DNA from: Gammaproteobacteria bacterium | GTDB lineage: Bacteria; Pseudomonadota; Gammaproteobacteria; Chromatiales; Chromatiaceae | DNA: 5,353 nt | NCBI GenBank assembly: GCA_024644505.1 | Contig: JAHEHQ010000203.1 | Coordinates: forward strand, 1-5,353 | Reading direction: 5' to 3' | In this document: positions 5,189 to 5,353 of the stretch, piece after piece | Layout of the letters: each line of letters begins with the position of its first letter | How positions within the stretch are numbered: position 1 is the first letter of the stretch | Notes under the pieces: generated by a model | The model's input: only the letters and a program-made list of their open reading frames with translations | Databases searched by the model: none | Told to the model about the DNA's origin: nothing | Made by a program: the position numbers and the translations under genes

Positions 5189-5353
5189 TCATACCACTCC
5201 CGCGCGCAGCAGGTCATGCATGTTTATGGCTCCCAAGAGACGATCTTGGTCGTCAACGACGAGCAATGCGTTGATCTTGCTTTCCTGCATGATTCGCAGT
5301 CCCTCCGCCGCCAGAATATGGGGCTTGACGGTTTTGCAGTCTCTGGTGATGAC
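5189..5353 (-). CDS. kdsD: Arabinose-5-phosphate isomerase KdsD, C-terminal CBS domain (runs off the right edge)
   Basis: The last 54 codons of a protein ending in a CBS domain; reading is open to the right edge. LRIMQESKINALLVVDDQ (about residues 19-36 of the visible part) and LLGAINMHDLLRAGVV (39-54) are the end of the second CBS domain, and the NMHDLLRAGVV terminus is characteristic of KdsD (YrbH). KdsD interconverts ribulose-5-phosphate and arabinose-5-phosphate, the first step towards Kdo; the catalytic SIS domain lies outside the window. Its place directly before kdsC supports the identification. The stop is TGA at 5189-5191. A lone CBS end could belong to other proteins, but the terminus and context make KdsD very likely. 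Confidence 0.9.
   Translation of the reverse strand, partial: VITRDCKTVKPHILAAEGLRIMQESKINALLVVDDQDRLLGAINMHDLLRAGVV

Noticed and set aside
5168..5190. Possible kdsC promoters in the kdsD-kdsC gap: a perfect TATAAT (5180-5185) and a sigma-E-like GAACTT (5185-5190) on the minus strand.
   Set aside because: TATAAT has no -35 match at 16-18 nt and no extended -10. For GAACTT the nearest TTTTGA -10 candidate is only 11 nt away, too short for sigma-E spacing. The AT-rich gap makes chance matches likely.
1..5353. A novel defence, mobile or otherwise undescribed system.
   Set aside because: Every sizeable frame on the coding strand belongs to a known conserved family in standard order, with no transposase, integrase, repeat array or foreign-looking segment.

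Overview
The window is a slice of a conserved gammaproteobacterial chromosomal operon. All nine recognisable genes lie on the minus strand, so transcription runs from the right edge to the left: kdsD (3' end only), kdsC, lptC, lptA, lptB, rpoN, hpf, ptsN, rapZ (5' end only). This order, with LPS genes upstream of rpoN and its nitrogen-PTS companions, is typical of Gammaproteobacteria. The LptC and RpoN sequences and the fairly GC-rich composition would fit a Chromatiales-like, free-living gammaproteobacterium. That finer placement is a guess from impression, not from a search.

Right part (about 3540 to 5353): kdsD and kdsC make Kdo-8-phosphate precursor and then Kdo for the inner core of LPS. 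lptC (bitopic inner-membrane protein) and lptA (periplasmic bridge) belong to the Lpt machine that carries finished LPS to the outer membrane. Genes are tightly packed: 35 nt between kdsD and kdsC, a 4-nt TTGA stop/start overlap between kdsC and lptC, a 14-nt overlap between lptC and lptA, then 37 nt to lptB. lptC starts at TTG. kdsC is best started at an internal ATG (5153) rather than at the more upstream TTG.

Middle (about 2642 to 3538): lptB, the cytoplasmic ATPase of the Lpt transporter, has every ABC motif intact. It is followed by the largest non-coding gap of the window (171 nt, 2642-2812), which contains two dyad-symmetric elements and an AT-rich stretch with -10-like hexamers. This is the most likely place for separate regulation of rpoN.

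Left part (1 to 2641): rpoN (sigma-54), hpf (short ribosome hibernation factor), ptsN (EIIA-Ntr) and the first 76 codons of rapZ (RNase adapter for GlmZ-type sRNA control of glucosamine-6-phosphate synthase). These link nitrogen/carbon/potassium signalling, ribosome dormancy and amino-sugar supply to the envelope genes upstream. There is no hprK between ptsN and rapZ.

No stretch over 300 bases lacks a gene. I see no RNA genes, mobile elements, CRISPR arrays or signs of horizontal transfer. I did not find a new system here: this is ordinary core genome, and the observations worth a second look are start-codon choices, translational coupling and the rpoN leader.
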